8,804 nucleotides of DNA from Chloroflexota bacterium (GTDB taxonomy: Bacteria > Chloroflexota > Anaerolineae > Anaerolineales > Anaerolineaceae), in the NCBI GenBank assembly GCA_029265085.1, contig JAJUJY010000167.1, positions 1-8,804 of the forward strand, given 5' to 3'. A program made the translations under genes and the position numbers. Below are positions 1 through 6,097 of the stretch, one piece after another; positions within the stretch are counted from its first letter, which is position 1, and the number at the start of each line of letters is the position of its first letter. The notes beneath the pieces were generated by a model that saw only the letters and a list, made by a program, of their open reading frames with translations, had not been told where the DNA came from and ran no database searches.

Positions 1-67
1 GGAACATCTGCACCGCTAGCAGCTTTACCTCTTTGCTGTAGTGAATCATTCCTTTCTTTCCTGCCAT
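1..67 (-). CDS. IS transposase N-terminus (OrfA-like), partial
   Basis: Only the first 22 codons are inside the window. They read MAGKKGMIHYSKEVKLLAVQ followed by MF. The pattern Y-S-x-E-x-K-x-x-A-V-x-M/Y is typical of the start of the helix-turn-helix domain of IS3-family OrfA proteins, which bind the element ends and are usually fused to the DDE catalytic part by a programmed frameshift. The ATG at 67 is preceded on the minus strand by AGGAGGTG at a suitable distance, which supports this start. The family call rests on a short peptide and on the nearby IS-like end. Another transposase family with a similar helix-turn-helix start is possible. Confidence 0.6.
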   Translation of the reverse strand, partial: MAGKKGMIHYSKEVKLLAVQMF

Positions 68-71
68 ATGA

Positions 72-109
72 AAAGCACCTCCTGCTTCTATTCTCGCATG
101 AGGTGCTTT
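72..109 (-). promoter_or_regulatory. Hairpin sequestering the transposase ribosome binding site
   Basis: AAAGCACCTC (72-81) and GAGGTGCTTT (100-109) form a perfect 10-bp inverted repeat with an 18-base loop. In the transposase mRNA (minus strand) the downstream arm contains the GGAGGTG Shine-Dalgarno sequence, so a transcript carrying both arms would hide it. On the plus strand the same stem is followed by a T-rich tract (CTTTCTTTTTCTG), so it could also act as a terminator for transcription leaving the element. Such structures are known in several IS elements as protection against read-through from outside. The role here is inferred. Confidence 0.6.
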
Positions 110-174
110 CTTTTTCTGTCTTGTTTTATGGGGTCAGTTCAAAGACCACCCATTTATTTTTGTCTCATAAAGAA

Positions 175-507
175 TTAAGCCCAGCCCTGACCTTTGACAA
201 AATTGGTGATGACGGGGATCTCAATATATTCACCTTTGTTGGCTTTGAGCGCGTAGATGATGTTAATGATCCACATCAAGGGGGCAAAGCAGTTGACAAT
301 GGGAATAAATGCCAAGATGATACCAAGCACAATTTCCGCCACACCCAGGACTAAAGCCTGCATGGTATGCGCCTTGAGGAATGGACGGTTCTTTTTGTCT
401 TCCATCAAGAGGATGATGATCGGAATCAGGGGTGTAAAGATGTACCCTAAGAGTGCCCATAAGCGGTCATCGCTGGTAACTTCCGGGGTTTGAAATTGTT
501 GATCCAT
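175..507 (-). CDS. DUF4870 / Tic20-like small membrane protein
   Basis: This 110-residue protein matches the DUF4870 pattern. A D-D-R-L-W-A-L-L-G-Y segment opens helix 1 (about 17-35). A charged loop E-D-K-K-N-R-P-F-L-K-A-H-T-M-Q-A-L leads into helix 2 (about 50-70), then helix 3 (about 72-87) and the typical end Y-A-L-K-A-N-K-G-E-Y-I-E-I-P. The molecular role of the family is not established; it is an inner-membrane protein distantly related to Tic20. A GTG four codons upstream is also open, but the ATG at 507 has GGAGG five bases before it, so the shorter start is preferred. It is transcribed away from the CBS-domain gene and towards the insertion sequence at its 3' side. No signal peptide or catalytic motif is visible. 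Confidence 0.85.
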   Translation of the reverse strand: MDQQFQTPEVTSDDRLWALLGYIFTPLIPIIILLMEDKKNRPFLKAHTMQALVLGVAEIVLGIILAFIPIVNCFAPLMWIINIIYALKANKGEYIEIPVITNFVKGQGWA

Positions 508-529
508 AGTTTCCTCCACAACAAAAATT

Positions 530-556
530 GATTAAAAACATTAAATCATTTTAATC
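530..556. repeat. 8-bp inverted repeat in the divergent intergenic region
   Basis: GATTAAAA (530-537) and TTTTAATC (549-556) are perfect inverted copies separated by 11 bases. They lie just upstream of the DUF4870 ribosome binding site in the 179-base spacer between two divergent genes. The spacing fits a dimeric regulator site, but AT-rich inverted repeats arise easily by chance. No regulator can be named. Confidence 0.35.
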
Positions 557-607
557 CAAAGTAAAGAATATACAAGTAAAATCGAAAACTAATCTGGAAA
601 TATCCTG

Positions 608-637
608 TTGTAACCAGACGGCATCACATGGTACACT
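608..637 (+). promoter_or_regulatory. Candidate sigma70 promoter for the CBS-domain gene
   Basis: TTGTAA (608-613) and TACACT (632-637) are separated by 18 bases, and the proposed start of transcription is about 45 bases before the ATG at 687. Both hexamers are imperfect, so this is a reasonable but unproven assignment. Confidence 0.35.
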
Positions 638-686
638 ATTACTAAATTTGTTTAGACAACTTGTGTGTGAAGGGAGGGAGACTGCA

Positions 687-1130
687 ATGGTTACTGTGCG
701 CGACCTGCTGCGAGTCAAGGGGGACCAGGTATTTACGATCACTCCAAACACCTCCGTCATCGAAGCATTGAGGCTGCTTACAGAAAAAGACATCGGCGCG
801 TTGTTGGTTGAGGAAGGCCAGAAAATCGTTGGGATTATCTCGGAAAGAGATTTTGTCCGGATGATTGCCGAAACTGGCCGCTGCCCATTGGATGCTTTCG
901 TCAACGATATTATGACAACCGAGGTTATCACGGTTCACCCGGATCAGACCATTCAACAGTGCATGACGATCATGACTCAGGAGCGAATCCGGCACCTGCC
1001 CGTGATTGATGAAGAGCGGTTAATCGGACTGGTGTCTATTGGCGATGTGGTTAAAAGCATTATCACTTCGCACGAAAGCACCATCGACCAATTGGAAAAC
1101 TTTATCTCCGGCCGGGGGTATGGGCACTAA
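687..1130 (+). CDS. Two-CBS-domain protein
   Basis: This 147-residue cytoplasmic protein consists almost entirely of a pair of CBS domains (a Bateman module), about residues 14-60 and 76-125. Each ends with the G-h-h-S-x-x-D motif that in this family contacts the ribose of an adenine nucleotide: GIISERD at 49-55 and GLVSIGD at 114-120. It closes with L-E-N-F-I-S-G-R-G-Y, a tail common in stand-alone CBS proteins. These proteins sense ATP, ADP, AMP or related ligands and regulate partners that cannot be predicted here, since no fused effector domain or obvious partner gene is adjacent. A TTG at 648 would extend it by 13 residues, but the ATG at 687 has a strong GGGAGGGAG at the right distance and starts the conserved region. 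It is convergent with the downstream secreted metalloprotease gene. Confidence 0.9.
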   Translation: MVTVRDLLRVKGDQVFTITPNTSVIEALRLLTEKDIGALLVEEGQKIVGIISERDFVRMIAETGRCPLDAFVNDIMTTEVITVHPDQTIQQCMTIMTQERIRHLPVIDEERLIGLVSIGDVVKSIITSHESTIDQLENFISGRGYGH

Positions 1131-1147
1131 CTCTACGTGATCCATAG

Positions 1148-1215
1148 AAAGTGGTGAGCGGCGAGCTTTTATTCCGCATCTTGCTGCTTGCTAACCACGA
1201 GCTACTGGCCACTTT
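1148..1215. terminator. Imperfect inverted repeats between convergent genes, possible bidirectional terminator
   Basis: Two overlapping pairings exist. GTGGT-x-AGCGG-xx-AGC (1151-1166) pairs imperfectly, with G-U pairs and mismatches, with 1183-1198. AAAGTGG (1148-1154) pairs perfectly with CCACTTT (1209-1215), which is followed on the plus strand by ATCTTTTT. The second pairing runs into the stop codon of the convergent gene. A shared terminator is plausible at a tail-to-tail junction, but the stems are not strong. Confidence 0.35.
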
Positions 1216-2821
1216 ATCTTTTTACCGCGGGCAGGAATACCGAGAAGGTCTGATCCCAGGTGCTTGTGCCAACAATTGCGCTCGCATCGGATGGACCGCT
1301 GCTGCTTGCCGCGATGATTTTGTAATAATACGAGGTGGATTTATTCAATCCCGTATTGGTATAGCGGGTTGTGTTGGCCGCAGTGGTGGTGATCTTTACC
1401 CAACCACTGGAGCCGTTTGGAGATCGCCAGACTTCAAAACCTGTTTCTTCCAGGCTGTTATCGACCCAGGTCAGGTTGATTTGGGTTTGGCTGGCTGCTG
1501 CCAGGGTCAGTCCGCTGGGGGCAAGCGGTTTGGCAAAAGTGACAGCACTGGTGGTTGGCGAGAATTCGGAATAGGTTGTATTCTTGACCGTGCGAACCCG
1601 GTAGTAATAGGTTGTACCTTTAGTTAGCCCAGAATTCGTATAGCCTGTTGAGTTTGCGCTTACCGTTGTAATCAGCGTCCAGTTATTGTTATCCGTGGAG
1701 CGGTATATCTCAAAGCCGGTTTCGTCTGCGCTGTTATCCGACCAACTGAGATTAATTTGTTGGCTGGACGCGCTGACTGCGCTGACGCTGCTCGGTGCGG
1801 TGGGTAGGGGATTCCAACCAATATCTTTAAATATACCCATTGTGACTGGTCCTGGGTTGTGGACAGATTCGCCGTTACTGATCGAGTAGGTCATTAATGC
1901 GTTTTCTGTGCCGTTAAAAATCTCGTCCAGATGCGAATAAGAAGAACCCGATCTCCATGGACTGGGGGTATAGAGTTTTGCCCAATCACCGCCATTGGCT
2001 GCCCGCGCATTCGGACCGTCAAAATATGCACTGCCGCCAACCAGGGTAGAGGTCAGGGCCGGATTGGTTAAGGTGCGAATATAAGTGCCGGAGCCATCGC
2101 GGGTGAACATGTCATAAGCGTAAGGATAAGAGGACCCAACCACCTGAGAACCGTTCCAATAGTACATGCCGATAAAGCCCAAACCGTGGGCGATTTCATG
2201 CAGCACGATAGAAGCAAAATCATACTGGTTAAAAGGGGTGTTTTGATCGGTGCCGTAATAAAAATTGCTGGCGAAGTTGCTGGAATACGTGATTGACATA
2301 TCCGCAACAGAGGAGTTGGTATCATACCCCAACATAGCATTTGCCAGGGCTGCCACAACGTAGCGGCTGTTGATTAACGAGAGGTATGTTGGCCCGGATG
2401 ACCCCAGCACTCCGGTAGGGAGCGGAGCCCAGCAGGCATTAATTTTGATCGGGACATTGGATACCAGCAAGGATTCCCAAATACTGGCAGCGTATTCAAA
2501 CGCAGTCCTGGCTTCATTTGGAAAGGTCTGGCAGGTGTTCCCATTTAATGTGCTGCCCGCAGCGATGTAATTGACTTGAAGGTCAGAGGTTGGTGCGCGG
2601 TCAGCGGCCAGGAGAAATTCTCGCGGCGCATCCACGCGCAGATCACTGGTGTTTGGATCAGCAATTAATTCGATTTGCGTATCACTGGTGTCAATCATTT
2701 CCGGCAAATCCGGTGGATTTTCCGGGGTAGTTTGTCCAATGGCGTTGGAAGGGAAGAATCCCAGCAGCAGTGCCGCGGACAGAAAGGCAGTCCAGAGGAC
2801 TGTTATTCTGCGGTTGTGCAT
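1214..2821 (-). CDS. Secreted zincin-like metalloprotease with two Fn3 domains (paralogue 1)
   Basis: This 535-residue protein begins with a signal peptide: basic M-H-N-R-R, a hydrophobic core at about 8-22, and likely cleavage near residue 29. A catalytic-type domain spans about 80-338. It holds H208-E-I-A-H212-G-L-G-F, the zinc-binding helix of gluzincin/metzincin-like enzymes. The metzincin third-ligand position is Gly218, not His or Asp. Further conserved points are S-H297-L-D-E, L-M310-T-Y (a possible Met-turn), F-K-D-I-G-W, and a Cys pair (97, 130) that may form a disulfide. Two fibronectin type III domains follow (about 341-431 and 432-522), then the tail VFLPAVKR. Family knowledge points to an extracellular protease, with Fn3 domains acting as spacers or binding modules; the substrate is unknown. 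The ATG at 2821 is preferred over a GTG seven codons upstream because GAGGA precedes it and it starts the signal peptide. Homologous along its length to the gene at 3999-5888. Confidence 0.8.
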   Translation of the reverse strand: MHNRRITVLWTAFLSAALLLGFFPSNAIGQTTPENPPDLPEMIDTSDTQIELIADPNTSDLRVDAPREFLLAADRAPTSDLQVNYIAAGSTLNGNTCQTFPNEARTAFEYAASIWESLLVSNVPIKINACWAPLPTGVLGSSGPTYLSLINSRYVVAALANAMLGYDTNSSVADMSITYSSNFASNFYYGTDQNTPFNQYDFASIVLHEIAHGLGFIGMYYWNGSQVVGSSYPYAYDMFTRDGSGTYIRTLTNPALTSTLVGGSAYFDGPNARAANGGDWAKLYTPSPWRSGSSYSHLDEIFNGTENALMTYSISNGESVHNPGPVTMGIFKDIGWNPLPTAPSSVSAVSASSQQINLSWSDNSADETGFEIYRSTDNNNWTLITTVSANSTGYTNSGLTKGTTYYYRVRTVKNTTYSEFSPTTSAVTFAKPLAPSGLTLAAASQTQINLTWVDNSLEETGFEVWRSPNGSSGWVKITTTAANTTRYTNTGLNKSTSYYYKIIAASSSGPSDASAIVGTSTWDQTFSVFLPAVKR

Positions 2822-2871
2822 AGTTCCTCGCTCAAGCTGCACCTAATCGGTGGTCGATTTGTTAAATAAAT

Positions 2872-2896
2872 GGGGGGCAGCCAGAAAGCCACCCCC
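2872..2896 (-). terminator. GC-rich hairpin after the CPBP gene, in the leader of paralogue 1
   Basis: On the minus strand GGGGGTGGC pairs with GCTGCCCCC (two G-U pairs) around a 6-base loop. It is followed by CATTTATTTAAC, a weak T-rich tail. It sits about 120 bases past the CPBP stop codon and about 50 bases before the ATG of the paralogue-1 metalloprotease. If the candidate promoter at 2905-2910 is used, the hairpin would lie in that gene's 5' leader and not simply end the CPBP transcript. Either role is inferred from structure only. Confidence 0.45.
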
Positions 2897-2904
2897 GTGC
2901 TTCG

Positions 2905-2941
2905 ATCATACCATACTTAAAAGGTGTTATTACTTTGCAAT
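2905..2941 (-). promoter_or_regulatory. Candidate promoter region of paralogue 1, with motif shared with paralogue 2
   Basis: On the minus strand ATTGCAAAGT (2941-2932) is followed 21 bases later by TATGAT (2910-2905), a good -10 hexamer. The same arrangement with a 20-base gap occurs upstream of the other metalloprotease. The gap is too long for TTGCAA to be an ordinary -35, so the motif may be an activator or repressor site. The distance from the motif to the ATG is about 110 bases, similar to the other copy. Confidence 0.4.
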
Positions 2942-2954
2942 CTGGTAAGCTGGA

Positions 2955-2982
2955 GCTTGCAGCTTGAAGTTTGAAGATTGAA
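2955..2982 (+). repeat. Degenerate 7-bp tandem repeat, four copies
   Basis: GCTTGCA, GCTTGAA, GTTTGAA and GATTGAA follow each other without a gap. Each differs from GCTTGAA by no more than two bases. It lies in the non-coding 196-base spacer between the CPBP gene and paralogue 1. It may be a slippage-prone microsatellite; no function is evident. Confidence 0.55.
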
Positions 2983-3017
2983 CGGAATATGCTAGGTGTT
3001 TTGAGCTGTAGTGCGAG

Positions 3018-3845
3018 TTAAATCATCGAGCGGTTGGCTTTGCGGGATATGGTAATAACTGCTGCCAGTCCAAGCCCGATGATAATCGTTACCCAAAACA
3101 CAGTGCTTTGGAAATGGGATGCATACGGACTCATCAATTGCGAGGGGAAGAAATTGGCACACATGTGGGCGAGTAATGCGGAAACAATGCTTCTTTGAGC
3201 GCCGCGGTATATCCATGCCACAATGATGGATAGGGCAATTAAATAAAGAATGTAAAATCCAACCCCAGTCAGGGTAAAGCCCAGCTCATATTGTGCCTGA
3301 CCAGGCATTAAGTACCAGGGCAAATGCCAGATTGCCCAGACTGCGCCGAGGATGGCTGCGCCTTTGACAAACCCGAATTTTTCGATGAGCGGATCAAGCC
3401 CAACGCCGCGCCAACCAAATTCCTCATTCAGCGGCCCGGAGATCAGGCTGAGGGGGATGAACACAAACAGATACAGCGGGTTGGCCAGGAGGTACTTCAA
3501 CCAGCTCATTTCAGGCAGAGGATTGCCTGCAAAGACACCATCGATCAACAAGCTCAGCGCGGTGATACCGGCGAAGATCAAAACCGGTGCAAGCGACCAT
3601 TTCCAGCCCAGGCTCTTAAAATCGAGGCAGCGCCGAAAATATTCTTTGCGTTCTTCACGGGAGTACGTGCGGAAAACCAGCCATAAACCGGCCAGGGTTG
3701 GACCTGGACCGCCTAAAATGAACAAAACCAAACCAATTCCGCTTGACCAGTTCAACCCAAAAATTCCTATTGGAAAATAAAATATCCATGTCCATAGCAA
3801 GGAACCAATGAAAAATAAGGCCAGATTTTTGTTTTTGGTATTCAT
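3018..3845 (-). CDS. CPBP-family (CAAX/Abi-type) intramembrane metalloprotease
   Basis: This 275-residue, strongly hydrophobic protein has several predicted membrane helices (about 8-30, 36-58, 83-103, 119-137, 161-180, 193-212, 246-266). It carries the signature motifs of the CPBP family in order: E141-E142-F-G-W-R146 (EExxxR), W170-A-I-W-H174 (the second motif, usually FxxxH, here with Trp), and H227-M-C-A-N231 (HxxxN). These Glu and His residues build the metal-dependent active site within the membrane in the Rce1/Abi group. All key positions are present, so activity is plausible. Known members process prenylated proteins, bacteriocin-related peptides or signalling proteins; the substrate here cannot be told. 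The ATG at 3845 has GGGGAGGA seven bases ahead. It lies between two paralogous secreted proteases and on the same strand, but with over 150 bases on each side, so it is probably a separate transcript. Confidence 0.9.
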   Translation of the reverse strand: MNTKNKNLALFFIGSLLWTWIFYFPIGIFGLNWSSGIGLVLFILGGPGPTLAGLWLVFRTYSREERKEYFRRCLDFKSLGWKWSLAPVLIFAGITALSLLIDGVFAGNPLPEMSWLKYLLANPLYLFVFIPLSLISGPLNEEFGWRGVGLDPLIEKFGFVKGAAILGAVWAIWHLPWYLMPGQAQYELGFTLTGVGFYILYLIALSIIVAWIYRGAQRSIVSALLAHMCANFFPSQLMSPYASHFQSTVFWVTIIIGLGLAAVITISRKANRSMI

Positions 3846-3949
3846 TTACGATCCTCCCCAAATCAGTGCTGAGTTACGCAAATATGTACGCGATCTGATT
3901 GGAAAAGTTGTAAGAAATCCTAAAAACTCATTTTTTCTATGGAAAATCA

Positions 3950-3980
3950 CACAGTCCACCAGGCTAACTGGTGGACTGTG
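3950..3980 (-). terminator. Strong hairpin downstream of paralogue 2
   Basis: CACAGTCCACCAG (3950-3962) and CTGGTGGACTGTG (3968-3980) are a perfect 13-bp inverted repeat with a 5-base loop, 18 bases past the stop codon of the paralogue-2 metalloprotease. On the minus strand it is followed by TGATTTTCC, a short T tract. It fits an intrinsic terminator with a modest tail and also protects the 3' end. It separates this gene from the CPBP gene downstream. Confidence 0.7.
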
Positions 3981-3998
3981 CCAAAATTATGCAAGCTA

Positions 3999-5888
3999 TT
4001 ACCTTCGCACGGTGGGTAAAAATACCGCGTGGATTTCAGCCCAGGTGGTGGCCTGAGCAAAGTTGCTCGGATTCCCAAGGCCGTAGCTGTTATAGCCCTT
4101 TACCTTGTAGCAGTAGGTGGTATTGAGCGTTAAACCTGTGTCTGTATAGGTGGTGGTATTGGCCGGCAGTGTGGTCATTAATACCCAGCTCGAACAATCC
4201 GGTGAACGATAGACTTTAAAACTATCCTCATCAGTGGAGTTATCCGTCCAGGTCAGCTTAATCTGGGTCGTTGAGATGGCGGCCGCAGTCAGGTTGAGGG
4301 GGGGCAGCGGTACGCCTAAAGTCTTTGCGCTGGCGATGTTGGATTCTGAGCCGCCGTAGGTATTAACCGCTTTGACCTTGAAATAATACAGCACGCCGCT
4401 GGTCAGGCTGGTGACGTTGTAGGTTGTGGTATTGGCGGCTGTCGTGGTGATCTTACTGAAGTTTGTCCCGTCCGTGGATTTGTAGATTTCAAAACTGGTC
4501 TCGTTGCTGCTGGCATCCGTCCAGGCCAGGTTGATCTGGGTGGTGGAAATCGTCGTGGCACTCAAATTGGTTGGGGCGGCAGGTATGCCAGGCGTAATCG
4601 CATTCGCCACATTGGTATATTCCGATCCGCCAACTGAGTTGATTGCCCGCAATTTATAATAATAGGTGGTATTTGGCGTTAACAATGTGTCGGATAGGGA
4701 GGAAGCAGAAGCTGAGGTGGTCACAATTTTTGACCAATTGCAATTATCCAGCGAGCGATACACCTCAAATCCGGTCTCATCGGCACTGTTATCCGTCCAG
4801 GAAAGATTAATTTGGGTGGAAGATACCGAAGAAGCGGTCAGGCTGGTGGGAGGGTTTGGTGCGCTGCGCCAACCAATATCTTTGAATAGTCCCATCGTAA
4901 CAGGCCCTGGTGAGAGTTGGGTTTCGCCTTTCCCAATCGCATAAGTCATTAACGAATTGTTGGTGTAATTAAAAGATTCATCCAGATGCGCATAACTTGA
5001 GCCTTCGCTCCACGTGCCCGGTGCATAAAGTTTTACTCTTGTTCCTCCATTAGCCAGATTCGCATTTGCACCATCAAAATATACTTGCCCGGATTGTAAA
5101 GTGGAAGTCAGCGTTGGGTTACTCAAACTGCGCAAGGCAGTACCGCTGTTATCTTCAGTAAAAACATCATAGGCGTATGGGTAGGGAGAAAATGATATTT
5201 GTGTTGCCCCACCATCCATCCAATAGCCGCCGATAAAGCCTAATCCGTGGGCTATTTCGTGCAGGGCAATTGACACAAAGCTGTATTTATCCCCAGGTGT
5301 GGTATCGCCGGTACCGTAATAAAACTGGCTGGCAAAGTTGCTGGAATACATAATTTCAATATCAGCGATTGCAGGGTCAAGATCTGAACCGTACAGCGCG
5401 TTTGCCAATGCATTTACATAATATACGTTGGCCTGAGGGGCACCAGTAAAATTTCTCCTTGCACTGGTTGGGCCGGATGCACCCAGCACACCGGCGGGAA
5501 GCGGTGCCCAGCAGGTATCAATTTTGATTGGCACCACCGAAACCAGAAGTGATTCCCATACGCTGGCGGCAAATTCTAATGCGGTTCGTGCTTCGGCAGG
5601 ATAGGTCTGACAGGTCTCTCCCCACATATCAGAACCGGCCGAAAGGTAGTTAATTTGGATATCTGCGGTGGCTGTGCGCCCTTCACGCTCCAAAAAAGCC
5701 TGGGGCAGGGGAACGGTATGATCGATCGTGTTTGGATCCGCGATGAGGGGTACGCGGTATGCGCTTAAGTCGATCGAATCACCTGAGTCGGGTGCTGTCT
5801 GAGCGCTGACCGCTGCCGGAGATTCCCCAAAGACCGCTGCAAGGATCGTAAGGATGGTTAATATGACGGCAGTAAAGCGGTAATGCAT
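3999..5888 (-). CDS. Secreted zincin-like metalloprotease with three Fn3 domains (paralogue 2)
   Basis: This 629-residue protein has a signal peptide (hydrophobic core about 6-20, likely cleavage near A-V-S-A-Q, residue 29). A catalytic-type domain spans about 76-342. It contains H210-E-I-A-H214-G-L-G-F with Gly220 at the metzincin third-ligand position, A-H301-L-D-E, L-M314-T-Y, F-K-D-I-G-W, and Cys93/Cys126 with the same spacing as in paralogue 1. Three fibronectin type III repeats follow (about 344-434, 437-525, 528-617), each with the W-x-D-x-S-x-x-E-x-x-F-x-x-Y core, then the tail VFLPTVRR. It differs from paralogue 1 by one extra Fn3 repeat and a few extra residues near 143-157. Secretion through Sec and extracellular proteolysis are inferred. 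The frame is open to 6011, but the ATG at 5888 has GGGAGGAAATT before it and starts the signal peptide, so the longer form is rejected. Confidence 0.8.
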   Translation of the reverse strand: MHYRFTAVILTILTILAAVFGESPAAVSAQTAPDSGDSIDLSAYRVPLIADPNTIDHTVPLPQAFLEREGRTATADIQINYLSAGSDMWGETCQTYPAEARTALEFAASVWESLLVSVVPIKIDTCWAPLPAGVLGASGPTSARRNFTGAPQANVYYVNALANALYGSDLDPAIADIEIMYSSNFASQFYYGTGDTTPGDKYSFVSIALHEIAHGLGFIGGYWMDGGATQISFSPYPYAYDVFTEDNSGTALRSLSNPTLTSTLQSGQVYFDGANANLANGGTRVKLYAPGTWSEGSSYAHLDESFNYTNNSLMTYAIGKGETQLSPGPVTMGLFKDIGWRSAPNPPTSLTASSVSSTQINLSWTDNSADETGFEVYRSLDNCNWSKIVTTSASASSLSDTLLTPNTTYYYKLRAINSVGGSEYTNVANAITPGIPAAPTNLSATTISTTQINLAWTDASSNETSFEIYKSTDGTNFSKITTTAANTTTYNVTSLTSGVLYYFKVKAVNTYGGSESNIASAKTLGVPLPPLNLTAAAISTTQIKLTWTDNSTDEDSFKVYRSPDCSSWVLMTTLPANTTTYTDTGLTLNTTYCYKVKGYNSYGLGNPSNFAQATTWAEIHAVFLPTVRR

Positions 5889-5983
5889 AATTTCCTCCCT
5901 GAGTGAGCGTTGAAAGGTCTGGTTGAAACTGCCGCTGGATCCCCCAATTTTCCCCCGGAGATGAGAAATAAGCGGCCATTCAA

Positions 5984-6019
5984 ATGATAGCATGAATCCA
6001 TTGGGTAGCACTTTGCAAT
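5984..6019 (-). promoter_or_regulatory. Candidate extended -10 promoter of paralogue 2 with shared upstream motif
   Basis: On the minus strand TGCTATCAT (5992-5984) matches an extended -10 element. ATTGCAAAGT (6019-6010) lies 20 bases upstream of the hexamer, as before paralogue 1. No good -35 is found at 17 bases. The predicted leader to the ATG at 5888 is about 90 bases and contains two runs of five G. Confidence 0.45.
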
Positions 6020-6068
6020 TTTTTTAGGTAAGAATACGGTGAATGTTCGGGAAAATCTAAACTCCTTA

Positions 6069-6097
6069 TTGACATGACTTATTTTAAGAGTTAGAAT
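6069..6097 (+). promoter_or_regulatory. Near-consensus sigma70 promoter of the ROK gene
   Basis: TTGACA (6069-6074) is a perfect -35, followed after exactly 17 bases by TAGAAT (6092-6097), a one-mismatch -10. Transcription should start near 6104, giving a leader of about 20 bases before the ATG at 6124. This is the best promoter in the window. Confidence 0.8.

Larger units (their letters stand above)
1..141 (-). mobile_element. Right-hand fragment of an insertion sequence, probably IS3 family
   Basis: The minus strand from about 141 downward begins TGAACTGACCCC, which resembles the terminal inverted repeats of IS150-group IS3 elements. It then reads through a short leader into a transposase-like start at 67. 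The element continues beyond the left edge, so its other end and the target-site duplication cannot be seen. The outer boundary is inferred from the terminal motif alone and could be off by a few bases. It lies about 33 bases past the stop codon of the neighbouring DUF4870 gene, so the insertion left that gene intact. Confidence 0.6.

Noticed and set aside
1151..1627. Plus-strand open frame of 158 codons opposite the Fn3 region of paralogue 1
   Set aside because: It is antisense to a well-supported protein, has no recognisable domain and no good ribosome binding site, and Fn3 coding sequence often leaves the opposite strand open.
2159..2198. A canonical metzincin motif HExxHxxGxxH in the secreted proteins
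   Set aside because: Position 11 is Gly in both proteins, so the full metzincin signature is absent and a specific M10 or M12 family assignment is not justified.
3324..3780. Plus-strand open frames opposite the CPBP gene
   Set aside because: They are shadows of the coding strand with low-complexity, charged translations and no family resemblance.
5941..5957. Two runs of five C (G on the minus strand) as a G-quadruplex
   Set aside because: Only two G runs are close together; an intramolecular quadruplex needs four.
5889..6011. N-terminal extension of paralogue 2 starting at 6011
   Set aside because: It would bury the signal peptide 41 residues in and remove the leader; the ATG at 5888 has an excellent Shine-Dalgarno sequence.
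6013..6018. TTGCAA as a standard -35 box for paralogue 2
   Set aside because: The gap to TATCAT is 23 bases, and 24 bases in the other copy, too long for a sigma70 promoter. A regulator site or coincidence fits better.
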